Below, one piece after another: positions 34,243 through 46,166 of a stretch of DNA of 64,000 nucleotides. Source of the stretch: Azadirachta indica (taxonomy: Eukaryota; Streptophyta; Magnoliopsida; Sapindales; Meliaceae); assembly GCA_022749755.1 (NCBI GenBank), contig CM040443.1, forward strand, positions 10,327,744-10,391,743, in the 5' to 3' direction. The position numbers and the translations under genes were made by a program. The notes under the pieces were generated by a model. The model made no database searches and was not told the origin of the DNA. It saw only the letters and a program-made list of their open reading frames with translations. How positions within the stretch are numbered: the stretch's first letter is position 1; each line of letters opens with the position of its first letter.

Positions 34243-36595
34243 TCCTCCTCTATTTCAAAATACATACAATATATTAGAGAATATTTAGAGTTCAATGCAT
34301 ATGTACTAGTGCTTATCAGGTTATAAACCAGCCATTGGACAACTAATTATGTTTTACAGGAATTTGGTAAAATATATAGTTTTCATAAAACAAAAGTCCT
34401 TTGGTGTAAGTCAGAGGACTAGCTATCCACATTAAACTCTCATAGTGTGTGCTGTTCAGCGGTTTGGCACTTTCATAGCCGTATGCCTACTTGGAATTCA
34501 TGAATGTTTTAGAGATGCCTACCTAAACTTTTATAAAAATTGACCCAATTTCACATTCATATAGGTGAACGCTGATGAGGAATGTCCTATAATTTAAACA
34601 TGCCACCATGCAATATTTGGGCTATGGAGTTCATTAAGAGTATAAAAAATTATCTTTTGTTACTATATATTTAAGTAATATCTTGCTAATAAGGAGTGAC
34701 TCAACATAATTAGATATAAGGTCGATAATACAACAAGACAATAAATGACTTGTTATTACCCTTATAAACCTACTTCATGTGATCTCTAATCATATAGGTG
34801 AGATTCTTATCACTTTTGCCTTTTGTTTTAGGCATAGTCCTCTCCCCCTCAGCTTTTAAAAACCATAATTCTTTTTAATGGTTTTTCTCAAACAAATTGG
34901 CTAAAATTAATTTTCATATTATCACTTAAGTGATTACATTATGTCTTTTTAAGACTTTTCTTTTGATATAAATGATATAAAGATTCAGATACACACTTTT
35001 TTAGTTGAAAGCTTTTTAACACATTTTATTTCTACTAAAAGCAATTCAACATCAATATATCACTTTTTATTATTGCCTTTTTTTTAATAGTAAAGGATCA
35101 TCACATTACACACTAATGGTGCCTTTTACATATTTATTCAATAATCTTATAAGCAATCCAATAGTCTTATTGAAAACTATTAACATGTTTATAATATTTA
35201 TAATTTCTCAAAAAAATATAACAATCATGCCTATACCACATGAACTCACATTTCATACAAATTTTATTGAATATAAAAGACTGCCATAACACATATTTTG
35301 TTTAATAAAATGAGATTAATCTTCAATTTAATATACATATATATTATATAATAATTCCTTCTCTCATAATTTAACTAGAAGTAATAAACAATAGTCTCTT
35401 TTAAGTCACTCATGCTAAAAACCAATTCATCTACCCATATTTTAATTAATATAGAATCTTTGGAACTAGTATGCAAAATAAATTAAGGTCAAATAAATAT
35501 AATTCAAAATCACACCAACATTATAATGAATTATATGTAATAAGACCTTCACATTAAAACACAAAATATTATGCCCCATTTGCTTAAATTAACAAATTAT
35601 CAATAAAACTTTTCTGAGCTATATTATAAACTACTATAAGTCATAAGGGTCATACTAGTATTATTTAATAAATTATCAGGGTCAAATAATAACTTTTGGG
35701 AAAATATGGGTAAAATATATAAATATCTAAAGATTATATCCAAAAACATAATTAATCAATAGATATTAACATGAATGATATTTTACAAGCGGATCCGAAC
35801 GTAATTTACCATCATTTTCCTTTCAAGACCCGACTCATCAATGAAATTTTCAACAAACCGGACTCAGTAAAATCATGCTGCTTCAATCTGGCGTGTGTCT
35901 CCACACCACAACGAAGATAGATCACAGATGGTAATTTATTAAAAAATACTAAATTAAATTTGATTTTTGTCCACTAATTATCTTATGATTTATTAAAATA
36001 TATACTTCCATCGTAATCATCAAATTCAAGAATATATTTTGCATTTATAATATTCATAATGTTAGAGTCTGTACCTTATGGTTCACAATAAAAATATGAT
36101 TGTCAAAGTATCTCCCTCCTTTTTTTTAGTCGAGAAAAATTTTTCAAGATCTCATTCAGTGGTAACATGGGCAGTACGTTATCATCAAGTTTTGTATCTG
36201 GCTCAATTAACTTATTATGTAATCCAGTTCATTACAGCCATATGACTCTCTTATAATAGCTTTTTTAGGAATATTTTCTTCCTAAATTCCATCTTTGAGG
36301 CTAAATAAAGAGGATTCTCCAATTGAGTAGTCTCGCTGTTAGCAGCATTACCATCCAAATTCTGAAAATTTGTTTCAACCTCCTGGACTTACCATATGGT
36401 GTTCTTCCCCTTTTCATTGACAGCGTCTGAATTTGGATCAGTTAAACCATAATGAACAGAGAACTCACATTTAAATAAACTCAGTGTCATTATCCACCAA
36501 TTTTCTCCAAAACAAACAGCACAAAATATGTTTCCATTCCAAGTCAATTTTCAAGGTTTTTGCAATACATGATCATCAAAATTTCCTTTAGATTG
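34243..36595 (-). mobile_element. Internal region of the nested LTR element, non-coding
   Basis: About 2.35 kb, very AT-rich, with no open frame of note. I recognise no gag or pol, so the element looks non-autonomous or badly decayed. Confidence 0.6.
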
Positions 36596-36908
36596 TTGGA
36601 GTTTTTTAATATAAAATTAATGATATAACAAATAACACAATATACTCATACCCAAGGCATGCATAAATGCATTGTCCTTAAGGAAATTTCTGGCCCTCTA
36701 GGATGATGTCCCGGTGCAAACAGATTTTCATAACTGTATTCCCTCCAAAATATAATGGCTGTTAGTTTTATAAAAGTGCACTCTCAATTATAAAATCCTT
36801 GAACAATACTAAATTTAAATATCATTTTCTAATAATATTTCAAATGTATTTTTCTCAATTATTTCAAATGTATTTTGAAATATTTTTATATTTATAAAAT
36901 GTACAACA
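36596..36908 (-). mobile_element. LTR (right) of the nested element, internally deleted
   Basis: Aligns with 33774-34242 at both ends but lacks about 150-160 bp from the middle. The junction is near 36840, where a short aaatgtattt motif is repeated. Confidence 0.75.
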
Positions 36909-37742
36909 ACCCTCGTAACCAACATGATGCGGAGAGACCACCAAACAATGAACGACGAGATGGACAGCGTGATAGAAAGATATGGTCATGTTATTTATGT
37001 GGCGAAGACCGTCACACAAAGATGTGCCCAAAAAAGAAGGCGTTAGGTGCTCTGTTAGAGGCACAAAAAGCTGCGAACATTGGGAGTTTGCAATAGCTCA
37101 ATGCCATCACCAATGCGAACGAGAAAAGTCTCGCAAAATATACCCAATTAGGATTGATGCACGTCCTTAACATCATCTCAAAAACTAAAGAGATGCTTAG
37201 AGGAAAGGCAAACAAGAATTTAAGCATGGCAAAGATTGAACCTCGAAAGACATTAAAATACGTCAATACTTGTATAAAAAGGGTAAGCTTCAAATGATTG
37301 TGGCGCTAAACAATATCTGATCACAGAAAAATTAGCAATCAAGTTACGCCTAAAACGCACTATAAAGCAAGGATGGGCAAAGGTTTTTGATCAACCTCCT
37401 CGCCCAATTATTGGAATTGCCTGTTATGCACCCATCAAGATTGGAACATGGCAAGGTAAATTAGATTTAAACATCTTACCGATGGATGATTTTTAACTCG
37501 TGTTGGGCAATGAATTTGTAGATTGAATGTTGCCTCTAACCTTCATAAGGGATTGATGCATGGAGTTCATGAAGTGGGTAAGAGATACAGGGTATCAATC
37601 GAACGTATCTATGTTGGCACTTAAGCATTAGCGACCTTCCAAGTGGTAAAGAGGTGTGTTAGCTTGTGGCAAACCTAAGATAATGTCAAGAACCATAAGA
37701 GAAGACTTGGCAAAGATGTCAAAAAATTAGGTGGGGGAAAAA
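36909..37742 (+). pseudogene. Gypsy-like gag zinc knuckle and protease relic
   Basis: 36909-37096 continues gag with a CX2CX4HX4C zinc knuckle (CYLCGEDRHTKMC). Around 37430-37520 a degraded frame resembles the plant Ty3/Gypsy protease domain end (IGTWQGKLDLN, then LPMDDF and LVLGNEFVD). Reverse transcriptase and integrase are missing. A purine tract (gGTGGGGGAAAAA, about 37730-37742) lies just before the 3' LTR. Confidence 0.65.
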
Positions 37743-38423
37743 TGTCACGGAGTGACAAGACTTGCACAGAACACTTGTATCCAAAATAGCACATCGGCAT
37801 GGAAGTATTGGAGCAAGAGCGCGCAAGTTCTGCAAACGAACGCACAAGCACATAAGGGCAAACACTCTCGAATAAACAGTGACCTAAGAGCGAAATTCGG
37901 CAGACAGAATGCGTGTGAAGATTGTTCGGGAGAGTGGATGTGTGTGTGCATATTTTATGGCCATTCCGGACCATATTTATCAAATTGGGCATACAAACAT
38001 GTAGGCTGTTAAGTTCAAAATCCACCCTTAATCATTTATGCGTGCAATTTTTTTTAAACGGCTCAAGTTTTAGAAATGTCAAACACCTCAATTATAGAAG
38101 GTAGTAGATAAGATATTTTTGACCCAAAGGTTGTAGAATTTTAGATAGTTAATCCTAACTATTCATAATGTCAAAGTGAGGGACAATCTTTGCTGTCCAT
38201 TCCTAACTTCCTCAAGTATAAATAGGTGAAGTTGAATGCATTTGTAATCAATCTAAGCTTAGAAAACAAATCTACAATATAGTGTGTTTTATTCTTAAAA
38301 AACTTCCTTTATTCTTAAAAGGCTTCCTTTCTTTGTGTTATTTTCTCTTTCTCTAAGTAAATTAGGTTTACTTAGCGGCAATTATGTGCGGAATTGCTCG
38401 CTAAGGTCGCACAGAGATAATTC
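37743..38423 (+). mobile_element. 3' LTR of the Gypsy-like element, last bases missing
   Basis: Starts TGTCACGGAG after a polypurine tract. Its final 200 bp match 31054-31240 but stop at AATTCGG, without the CCATGACA end, and pass straight into P450-5 exon 2. Confidence 0.7.
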
Positions 38424-38835
38424 GGGCAATGGTAGAGCTGTGTAGGAATCCAAGATTGATGAGTAAAGCACGAGATGAAGTCAGAAATTGCATTGGAAAG
38501 AAAGGAAGAGTTACTGGAGCCGATATTGATCAACTTCATTACTTGGAAGATGATAATCAAAGAAACTCCGAGATTGCACCCTCCTGCCCCCTACTATTTG
38601 CCAGGAAAGCTATGTCCCACTTTAAAGTTAACGATCATAACATATATCCTGAAACAGTGATCCACATCAATGTTTGGGCGATCCAAAAGACCCCAACTAC
38701 TGGAAGAATTCTAAAGAATTCCACCCAGATAGGTTTATTAATAACCCCATTAATTTTAGAGGACAATATTTCGAACTTTTCTAGTTGGAGCAAGGCGAAG
38801 GAGTTGTCCCGGGATTCATATGGGACTGACAACAG
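38424..38835 (+). pseudogene. P450-5 relic, 3' part of exon 2
   Basis: Resumes the exon at GGGCAATGGTAGAGC and matches P450-1 exon 2 (19481-19890): ELCRNPRLMSKARDEVR, DIDQLHYL and AMSHFKVNDHNIYPE. It has frameshifts (an extra G in ACTTGGAAGATG near 38546, others after 38690) and stops before the haem loop is complete. With 29930-30148 this is one P450 copy split by about 8.3 kb. Confidence 0.85.
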
Positions 38836-39591
38836 AACATATTAAAATTAAATAATTTTGGTCTCACTAAAGTTGTCTTGCGCCGTGGGCTTGTTTTTGG
38901 ATTTTTATTTTTGAGGCTTAATTATTTAAATTTTTTTAATTTAAAATTAAATAATTTAAGTCCGTTTCGATAGTTGAGAGTCGCCGTTGGGTGGGTGGTT
39001 GTTTAATATTATTGCTGCTTTAATAGATAATTAAATAAAAACACGATGTTAATTAAATTCATTTATTTGTGTAAGCTATAATTTTCTTTATTATTTTTTA
39101 TCAATTACTACATTAAATCAATTTTCTTAAATTTAGGCTTTCATACGTTAAAAAGATTTATTAACAAAATAATTAGCTTAAATATAAATTGTATGAGAAA
39201 TTAAACTTTCTAATTCATGATAATTCATTGTAACAAAAGAATTCGTAATTATTAAAGCATTGAATTTTCGTGGAAATTCATTTGCATGTAATTTAATGCA
39301 CATAAATACTTGTTTAATTGAAATATGTATATATATATACAACCACTTCTCTTGTGTGTTCCCTTGAATAGGCAGCAGTCTCGGAGGAAAGCGGCTGGGG
39401 CTTCGGCTGTTGGAAACCCGGACACTGATCCTGCGCAATAGCGAAAGGAAGAACCGGCAGGAGCTTTCTATATATATATATTTTGTTGAAAATCATTATA
39501 GGCAGAATTGGGCGGAAGTCCTTCTCTTGCCATTTGTTATCATATATAATATAATATAATAAGTGCTTAACTTATACATATAACATGTATT
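38836..39591. other. Flank of P450-5, shared with P450-1 downstream region
   Basis: About 39005-39325 matches 20560-20880, and 39485-39591 matches about 22445-22550. Between them, 39338-39470 is a GC-richer block with no match in the first copy and no gene I can name. Confidence 0.6.
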
Positions 39592-40281
39592 TGTTAGATT
39601 GGGCTTCACTCCTATTTAGAAAAGGCCCAATTTTGATGCTCACATAATTAGGGATTTTAGGTTTGTTTTGTGGTTATATAAAGTATGTGTGTGAGAAGGG
39701 TAGTGCAAACCGTAAGACAGAAAGACGGCACTTTTTCAGAAAATTTCAATTCTGTGCAGTTTTCATCAAACTGACAATTGGGTGGCGATTTGAACTCCGT
39801 TTTGTCTCAAATTTTACGTAGAGATTCTACACACATAGTTCTTGATTTTGGACGGTGTGATTGACCATCAGAGCTCTTTAGCATGTCTAGAATTCACATT
39901 TACAGCAGTTCTGATTTTCATAATTTTTCTGCAATCTTATTTTAGTTCTTTCACTTTGGTGTTCATCTATTGGTGTATTTGGTGAGGTTTTTCTTTGACT
40001 CTCATTTTGTGATTGAGTTCTTATTTCTTTCTAAAACTGTAATCTTGTAATAAGACTTTGATACTTCTTATTTGGCGATAGTGAAAATTTTTCGGCCGTA
40101 GTTTTTTACTCACACTCACATTGAGGGGGAGCTTTTTCCACGTAAATTTGATGTCTCTTGTATTTATTAACTTGATTATTCTTGCTGTTTTTATCGTTTT
40201 GATCTATTTGATTACTTCATCTTAGTTCAAGTAAGTTAGAAGAATTAAATTTGTACTAATTTCTCTTGTTTCTTCCTAACA
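39592..40281 (+). mobile_element. 5' LTR of Copia element 1
   Basis: 690 bp, TGTTAG...CTAACA, followed after three bases by a perfect TGGTATCAGAGC primer site (40285-40296). Matches the 3' LTR at 42018. Confidence 0.9.
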
Positions 40282-40333
40282 AAGTGGTATCAGAGCAGGG
40301 TTCAGTTAGTAAGTTATTGTTTTGTTTTGAACA

Positions 40334-41943
40334 ATGGAGGTTAATACAAGTAGAATGGTGAATTTGAATGGTTCCAATTACCCACTTTGGAAGGGTAAGA
40401 TGGAAGATTTGCTTTATGTCAAAAATTATTATCTACTAGTGTTTGCCACTGAAAAACCTCATCATATAACAGATGAAAAATGGGCTTTAATGCATCGACA
40501 AGTTTGTGGATACATTAGCTAGTGGGTTGATGATAATATGTTGAACCATATAAGTGGAGAGAAAAATACTCAGACACTTTGGAACAAATTGGAACAGTTG
40601 TATGCCAGGAAAATAGAAAATAACAAATTGTTTTTAATAAAGCAGATGATGGCCTTAAGATATAGAGATGGAACTTTGGTGGCTGATCACTTGAATATAT
40701 TTCAGGGAATTATTAATCAGCTTGCTGCTATGGAAATTACTTTTGAAGATGAAATTCAAGGTTTATGGCTTCTTGGTACTTTACCAGATTCATGGGAGAT
40801 ATTCAGGGTGTCATTATCTAATTATGCACCAGATGGTATTATCTCCATGGAGTTTGCTAAAAAGAGTATTTTGAATGAAGAGATGAGAAGGGTGTCGTTA
40901 TCTAATTATGCACCAGATGGTATTATCTTTATGGAGTTTGCTAAAAAGAGTATTTTGAATGAAGAGATGAGAAGGAAAACACAGGGTTGCTCTTCATAGT
41001 CAAAAGCTTTAGTTTCAGATTTTAGGGGGAGAAGCAAGAGCCGAGATTCCAGTAACAAAGAGCATAACAAAAGTAAGTCAAGAAAGGGGTATAAAAATCT
41101 TGAGTGTTACCATTGTGATAAAAAAGGACATTTCAAGAAATATTGCTACAAATGGAAAATAGAGAATAAGGAGAGCAAACAGAAAGAAAAAAAGATCGAC
41201 TATAATAGTGATGATGATAGAGTTAATGTTACTACTGAAGATATTTTGATTGTTCAAGAATATGATATAATTAACCTTGTTCATAGTGAGATCAGTTGAG
41301 TGATAGATAGTGGTGCCTTTGTTCATATTACAGTTAGAAGAGATTTTTTCTCTTCCTATACAGTTGGTAATTTTGGAGATGTCAGGACAACTAACAAAGG
41401 AATGACACGATGTGTAGGTATTGGAGATGTTTGCTTGAAGACTGCTAATGGTTCCATATTAGTTCTCAGGCATGTCAAGCACATCCCAGATATTCGACTT
41501 AATCTTCTTTCTGTAAGTAAGCTTTGTGATGTTGGCTATGACAACAATTTTTTAGGAGACAATTGGAAGCTCACTAAAGGTGCTATGGTTATGGCTAGTG
41601 GTAAGAAGTATTCCTCTTTATACCTTCCTCAAGCTAAAATTGCTAAAACTGTTGTGCACGCAGCTAAGTCAGAAGATAAAATTGAGTTATGGTATAAGCG
41701 GTTATGTCATATAAGTGAGAAGGGGATAGCTGAGCTAACTAAGAAGAATATGTTACCTAGGGTGAAGAAAGTGCACTTGAAGAAGTGTATGCATTGTTTA
41801 GAAGGAAAACAGAGCAAAGTTTCCTTCAAGAGCCATTTACCGACTCGAAGACCTAAGGTACTTGATTTAGTGCATTCTGATGCTTGTGGTCCTATGAAAA
41901 CCATGTCACTTAATGGTGCTGATATGTTGACAAAGTCATGACT
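40334..41943 (+). pseudogene. Copia element 1 gag-protease-partial integrase, internally deleted
   Basis: The Ty1/Copia gag frame starts at 40334 ([17 protein letters not shown]). It is interrupted by a stop at 40520-40522 (TAG), another after 40999 and one before 41300. A zinc knuckle (CYHCDKKGHFKKYC) lies near 41106-41147 and protease motif IDSGA at about 41303. The integrase zinc region (HISEKG, CMHCLEGKQ) and DLVHSDACGPM follow. The frame then jumps directly to ADMLTKS near 41922-41941, wording found at the end of the RNase H domain, so most of integrase and all of reverse transcriptase were deleted. Not capable of autonomous movement. Confidence 0.88.
40807..40974 (+). repeat. 84-bp tandem duplication inside Copia gag
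   Basis: Two nearly identical 84-bp units in frame, each encoding VSLSNYAPDGII, then MEFAKKSILNEEMRR, with only a few base differences. Confidence 0.9.
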
Positions 41944-42017
41944 AAGGGACAAACTTGAGACTTGCCATTTGATCGCCAGAATGACAAATTTCTCCAAATA
42001 GTCGTGAGGGGGAGCTT

Positions 42018-42702
42018 TGTTGAGTTGGGCTTCACTCCTATTTAGAGAAGGCCCAATTTTGATGCCCACATGATTAGGGATTTTAGGTTTGTTTTGTGGC
42101 TATATAAGGTGTGTGTGTGAGAAGGGTAGTGCAAGTCGTAAGACAAAAGACGGCACTTTTCCAGAAAACTTTAATCCTGTGCAGTTTTTATCAAGCTAAC
42201 AATCGGGTGGCGATTTGAAGTTCGTTTTGGCTCAAATTTTACGTGGAGATTCTACACACATAGTTCTTGATTCTGACGGTGTGATTGATCATCAGAGCTT
42301 TTTAGCACGTCCAGAATTCACGTTTACAGCAGCTCTAATTTTCAGAATTTTTCTGCAGTTTTATTTTGGTTCTTTCACTTTGGTGTTTATCTATTAGTGT
42401 ATTTGGTGAGGTTTTTCTTTGGCTCTCACTTTGTGATTGAGTTCTTATTTCTTTTTAAGACTGTAATCTTGTAAGAAAACTTTGGTACTTCTTATTTGGC
42501 GATAGTGGAAATTTTTCGGTTGTGATTTTTTACTCTCACTCATATTGAGAGGGAGGTTTTTCTATGTAAATTTGGTATCTCTTATATTTATTAACTTGAT
42601 TATTCTTGCTGTTTTTATTGTTTTGATATACTTGATTACTTCATTTTGTTTCAAGTAAGTTGGAAGAATTAAATTTATACTAGTTTTTCTTATTTCTTCC
42701 AT
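42018..42702 (+). mobile_element. 3' LTR of Copia element 1
   Basis: Starts TGTTGAGTTGGG after a purine tract (gagggggagct). It matches the 5' LTR along its length with scattered differences but lacks the final TAACA. No target duplication is evident, suggesting a deletion at the right border. Confidence 0.85.
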
Positions 42703-42920
42703 TTGAGTACCTTTTTTTTGAAAAAATTGATCCTAAATGAGGAAACTTAGCATTTTGTAATTAATTTTGAAAACTACACAAAAAAAACAAATTATTGGTA
42801 CAATAATTTTTTAAATAGTCTATATATATTCAATAAAAACATGCAACAAAAAAGTCAATGCCTATAATATTTGAGAACACATAAATTGATTTTTTTTAAT
42901 GTTAATAAACTATTAAATCG

Positions 42921-42969
<49 letters not shown>

Positions 42970-43298
42970 TGGTCAAAAATTGAAGGGGATGTATATTTAT
43001 CAAGTCAAATAAATCGAAATCAGTGTTACACTTTAGTTTACGTCACTGGTGATTGCAGCCAGTACACATCAAGTCCCTAACAATTTAAGTGACGGAACAC
43101 ACAAATTTTGAAAAAATAATTAAGATGCACCAAATACAATGGATTGGAGTGGACTGCAGCTTTCAAAATTGGCGACTATCTAATTAATGTCACTGTGTAC
43201 AGGTTGCGCTCAAAATGTTCAGCCCAATAATCATGAAGGAATAAGACAATATTTATGTTTAATTTGTGTCCTCATCTTCATCTTAAATAAGATTTGGT

Positions 43299-43335
<37 letters not shown>

Positions 43336-43446
43336 GTCCGCCTGTCAGGACTCAGACATTAATAATGGAAAATAAAAAAAAAAAACCTCGTATTTAAGAT
43401 GTTGTTTTAACAATTTTCCACGAATAAGTCGATGAATTGGCAAAGG

Positions 43447-43451
43447 TTGAC
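43447..43451 (+). promoter_or_regulatory. Conserved TTGAC (W-box core) upstream of P450-4
   Basis: aggTTGACTAG, matching 23532-23536 in position and context. Confidence 0.35.
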
Positions 43452-43520
43452 TAGTCATAGCAATTGCCAAAATTGAGTTCTAATTATGCAAACTCACTTT
43501 TCACACCCTTGCAGGTGGAT

Positions 43521-43528
43521 TATAAGTA
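43521..43528 (+). promoter_or_regulatory. TATA box of P450-4
   Basis: TATAAGTA, 93 bp before the start, in the same block as the P450-2 TATAAATA. Confidence 0.55.
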
Positions 43529-43620
43529 GTGTGTCGTAGCTGATGATCATTAATTGAACGCGAAGAAAGAATTTGAGGAAATTAAGCTTTTTAAGTAGTA
43601 GTTCACAAGCTGTGGCTTAC

Positions 43621-45285
43621 ATGGCTGTGCACACAATCCTCTTATGCCTCCTCCTTATCATGTTCCCCTTACTGCTTTTACTGAAAAGGCAGAAAAAGAA
43701 AAACAAACAGCTGCTTCCACCAGGCCCCCCTAAGCTTCCGGTACTAGGCAATTTACACCAACTCGGTGAGTTGCCTCACCAAACTTTATGGAAGCTCTCC
43801 AAAAAATACGGCCCGGTTATGCTTTTAAAATTTGGTCGTATACCTGTGGTTGTAATCTCCTCTGCAGAAACAGCAAGAGAGGTCTTAAAAGTTCATGACC
43901 TTGACTGTTGTAGCAGACCACCACTGGCTGGCAGTGGGAGGCTTACATACAACTATTCAGATGTAGCTTTTTCACCGTACAGTGAATGCTGGAGAGAGTT
44001 TAAGAAAATATGTGTTCACGAGCTTTTTAGCTCGAAGAGGGTGCGCTCACTTCGATCCATTAGGGAAGAAGAAGTCACAATGCTTATCAAATCCATCTCT
44101 CAATCTGCCACTCCTGTTGACCTTTCTGAGAAGATATTTGGTCTCCTTGGAAGTATAATATTTAGAATGGCTTTTGGAAAGAGAAGTAATCTTGATTATC
44201 ACAGGTTTCAAGAATTGATTCATGCAGCTGAGGCTGTGCTGAGAGGATTCACTGCAGGCGAATGTTTTCCGTATGTAGGTTGGATCATTGACAGGCTCAC
44301 TGGTTACCATACAAAGCTTGTGAGAGTTTTCCATGGACTGGACACTTTCTTCCAAGAAAGAATCAATGATCATCTTAATCCCGAGAGAACAAAACAAGAG
44401 CAAGATGACATCATCGATGTGTTGCTGAAAATAGAAAGGGATCAATCTGAATCAAAGGTTGAAGCTCAGCTCACGAAAGATCATATTAAGGCAGTGCTCT
44501 TGGTGAGTAGATATCTTATGCCCTTAAGTCTATATTATATAGCTTCATCACTCCAGCTATAAAATAATAATGCATGTCTCTAGCTATCTCCTGTTTGTTA
44601 ACAATTGTGAAATTAACCAGCGCTTAATTTCTCTTCTCCTGTCTGCTATATATGTTTGTTTTATCAGGATTTCTTTTTGGGTGGAGTAGACACCAGCGCG
44701 ATTACAGTGATTTGGGCAATGGCAGAGCTTTCTAGGAAACCAAGATTGATGAAGAAAGCACAAGATGAAATAAGAAATCGTACTGGAAAGAAAGGAAGAG
44801 TTAACGAGGCCGATATTGATCAACTTCAATACCTGAAGATGATAATCAAAGAGACACTGAGATTGCACCCTCCTGGCCCACTGTTAGTTGCGAGAGAAAC
44901 AATGTCTCATTTCAAAGTTAATGATTATGACATTTGTCCCAAAACGTTGATCCAAGTCAATGCTTGGGCAATGGGAAGAGATCCCAAATATTGGAAGAAT
45001 CCTGAAGAATTCTTACCTGATAGGTTTATGGATAACTCAGTTGACTTAAGAGGACAACGCTTCGAGTATTTACCATTTGGATCGGGTCGAAGAATTTGTC
45101 CTGGATTGCATATGGGATTAATAGCATCGGAGCTCGCACTTGCAAATCTTTTGTATTGTTTCGATTGGAAGTTGCCGAATGGCATGAAGGAGGATGATGT
45201 TAACATGGAGGAGACAACTGGTTCAAGTCTTTTAGTCTCTAAAAAGGTGCCCCTCCTCCTCGTGCCAGTCAATTACCACCCGTAG
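43621..45285 (+). CDS. Cytochrome P450, CYP71 family (P450-4), intact
   Basis: ER-bound haem monooxygenase; substrate unknown. Exon 1 is 43621-44502 (donor TTG|GTGAGT) and exon 2 is 44668-45285, phase 0, giving 499 aa. Two small in-frame gaps relative to P450-2 (in the SISQS and GKR-S regions) explain the shorter first exon. Seen: membrane anchor, PPGPPKLP, GGVDTS (299-304), KETLR (356-359), PDRF and [10 protein letters not shown] with Cys438. It is the second-block counterpart of P450-2, as shown by shared upstream sequence. The in-frame ATG at 43573 is less likely because the anchor would no longer be N-terminal. Confidence 0.92.
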
Positions 45286-46166
45286 CTAGCCATTGGAAAA
45301 TGAAAAGGCGGGATCCATATTATGTCCATTAATCGCAATTAATTCCTGCAATCTCAGCTTGTTCAGAGTCAAGTCTTAATTTTCTGCATTCTAGTGAAAT
45401 AAGCAAGACATTTCCCGTGGAGTATCGTTCCTTATATTATTATCACAAGCTTCCTGTAAAGGCCTAGTACACATGTATTAATTTTCAAATTCTTAGCTTT
45501 ATCTGTAGAGTGTAAACCGACAAGATTACCCAACTTAAAAGAGAATAAACCGACGATATACCTTCGCAAGATAAATAGAGCACCTATTAAGTAAACTGCC
45601 AAAGAACTAAGAGAAGTCGTTGTCATAGCAATCCATAAAGGTGGTCTGAATTAATTGATTAAACATTCATTAATATTTTTTCAACAATTAATTTTATATA
45701 TCTATCTTAAATAATGATGGGGTAATAACAGATTCGTCCTTAAACTTTTGTGAAACAATAAATAATGATACACTTTGATAAAATTTTAACATTTTTCATC
45801 CCTAACGTTATAAATCGTTAGTATCTGTTAGGAACTCAAAGCTTAAAATTGACTTTCTATTAATAAAACTCTAAAAGCAGCACAAAAGAGAGAACACACA
45901 TTTAGCCCTCATATTTCCCTCCCCTTCCCTCTTTCTCTCAACCTTCCTCCCTTTCGTTTTATTTTTTCTTAATTTGTTTTCAGGATTTGCTTGTTAGGAG
46001 GAAGAGTTGTGAGTTTAGAAGATTTGTTGGAAATGAAAGAGGTTTGGATCATGATGTAATGATGATAGTGGATGGTGGTAACCCATAGTGAGGGAGGATG
46101 TGAAGATGGTGGTGGTGGTATAGTGATCGATAGAAGTGAAGTTGTGGGTTTAGAGGATTTGTGGGA
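45286..46166. other. P450-4 downstream flank and a GGT-rich degenerate repeat
   Basis: 45286-45620 matches the P450-3 flank. From about 45715 a different sequence begins and turns purine- and GGT-rich (ggatggtggt, gatggtggtggtgg) up to 46166, where a Copia element is inserted. The same type of sequence resumes at 51759, so the Copia element split an older repeat. Confidence 0.55.
46162..46166 (+). repeat. Target-site duplication, left
   Basis: TGGGA directly before the left LTR; identical to 51759-51763. Confidence 0.9.

Larger units (their letters stand above)
42703..43620. other. P450-4 upstream region with two TA microsatellites
   Basis: Aligns with 22700-23738 upstream of P450-2. TA runs at 42924-42966 and 43301-43331 are longer than anything at the matching sites in the first copy. 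No gene; the 69- and 62-codon frames are TA repeat read-through. Confidence 0.65.

Noticed and set aside
30149..38423. A single intact autonomous retrotransposon filling the whole interval
   Set aside because: LTR pairs do not match at the outer ends, orientations conflict, gag is split twice and no reverse transcriptase is recognisable, so it is a stack of partial elements.
42871..43375. Two short proteins with long Tyr-Ile repeats
   Set aside because: They are read-through of TA microsatellites, not genes.
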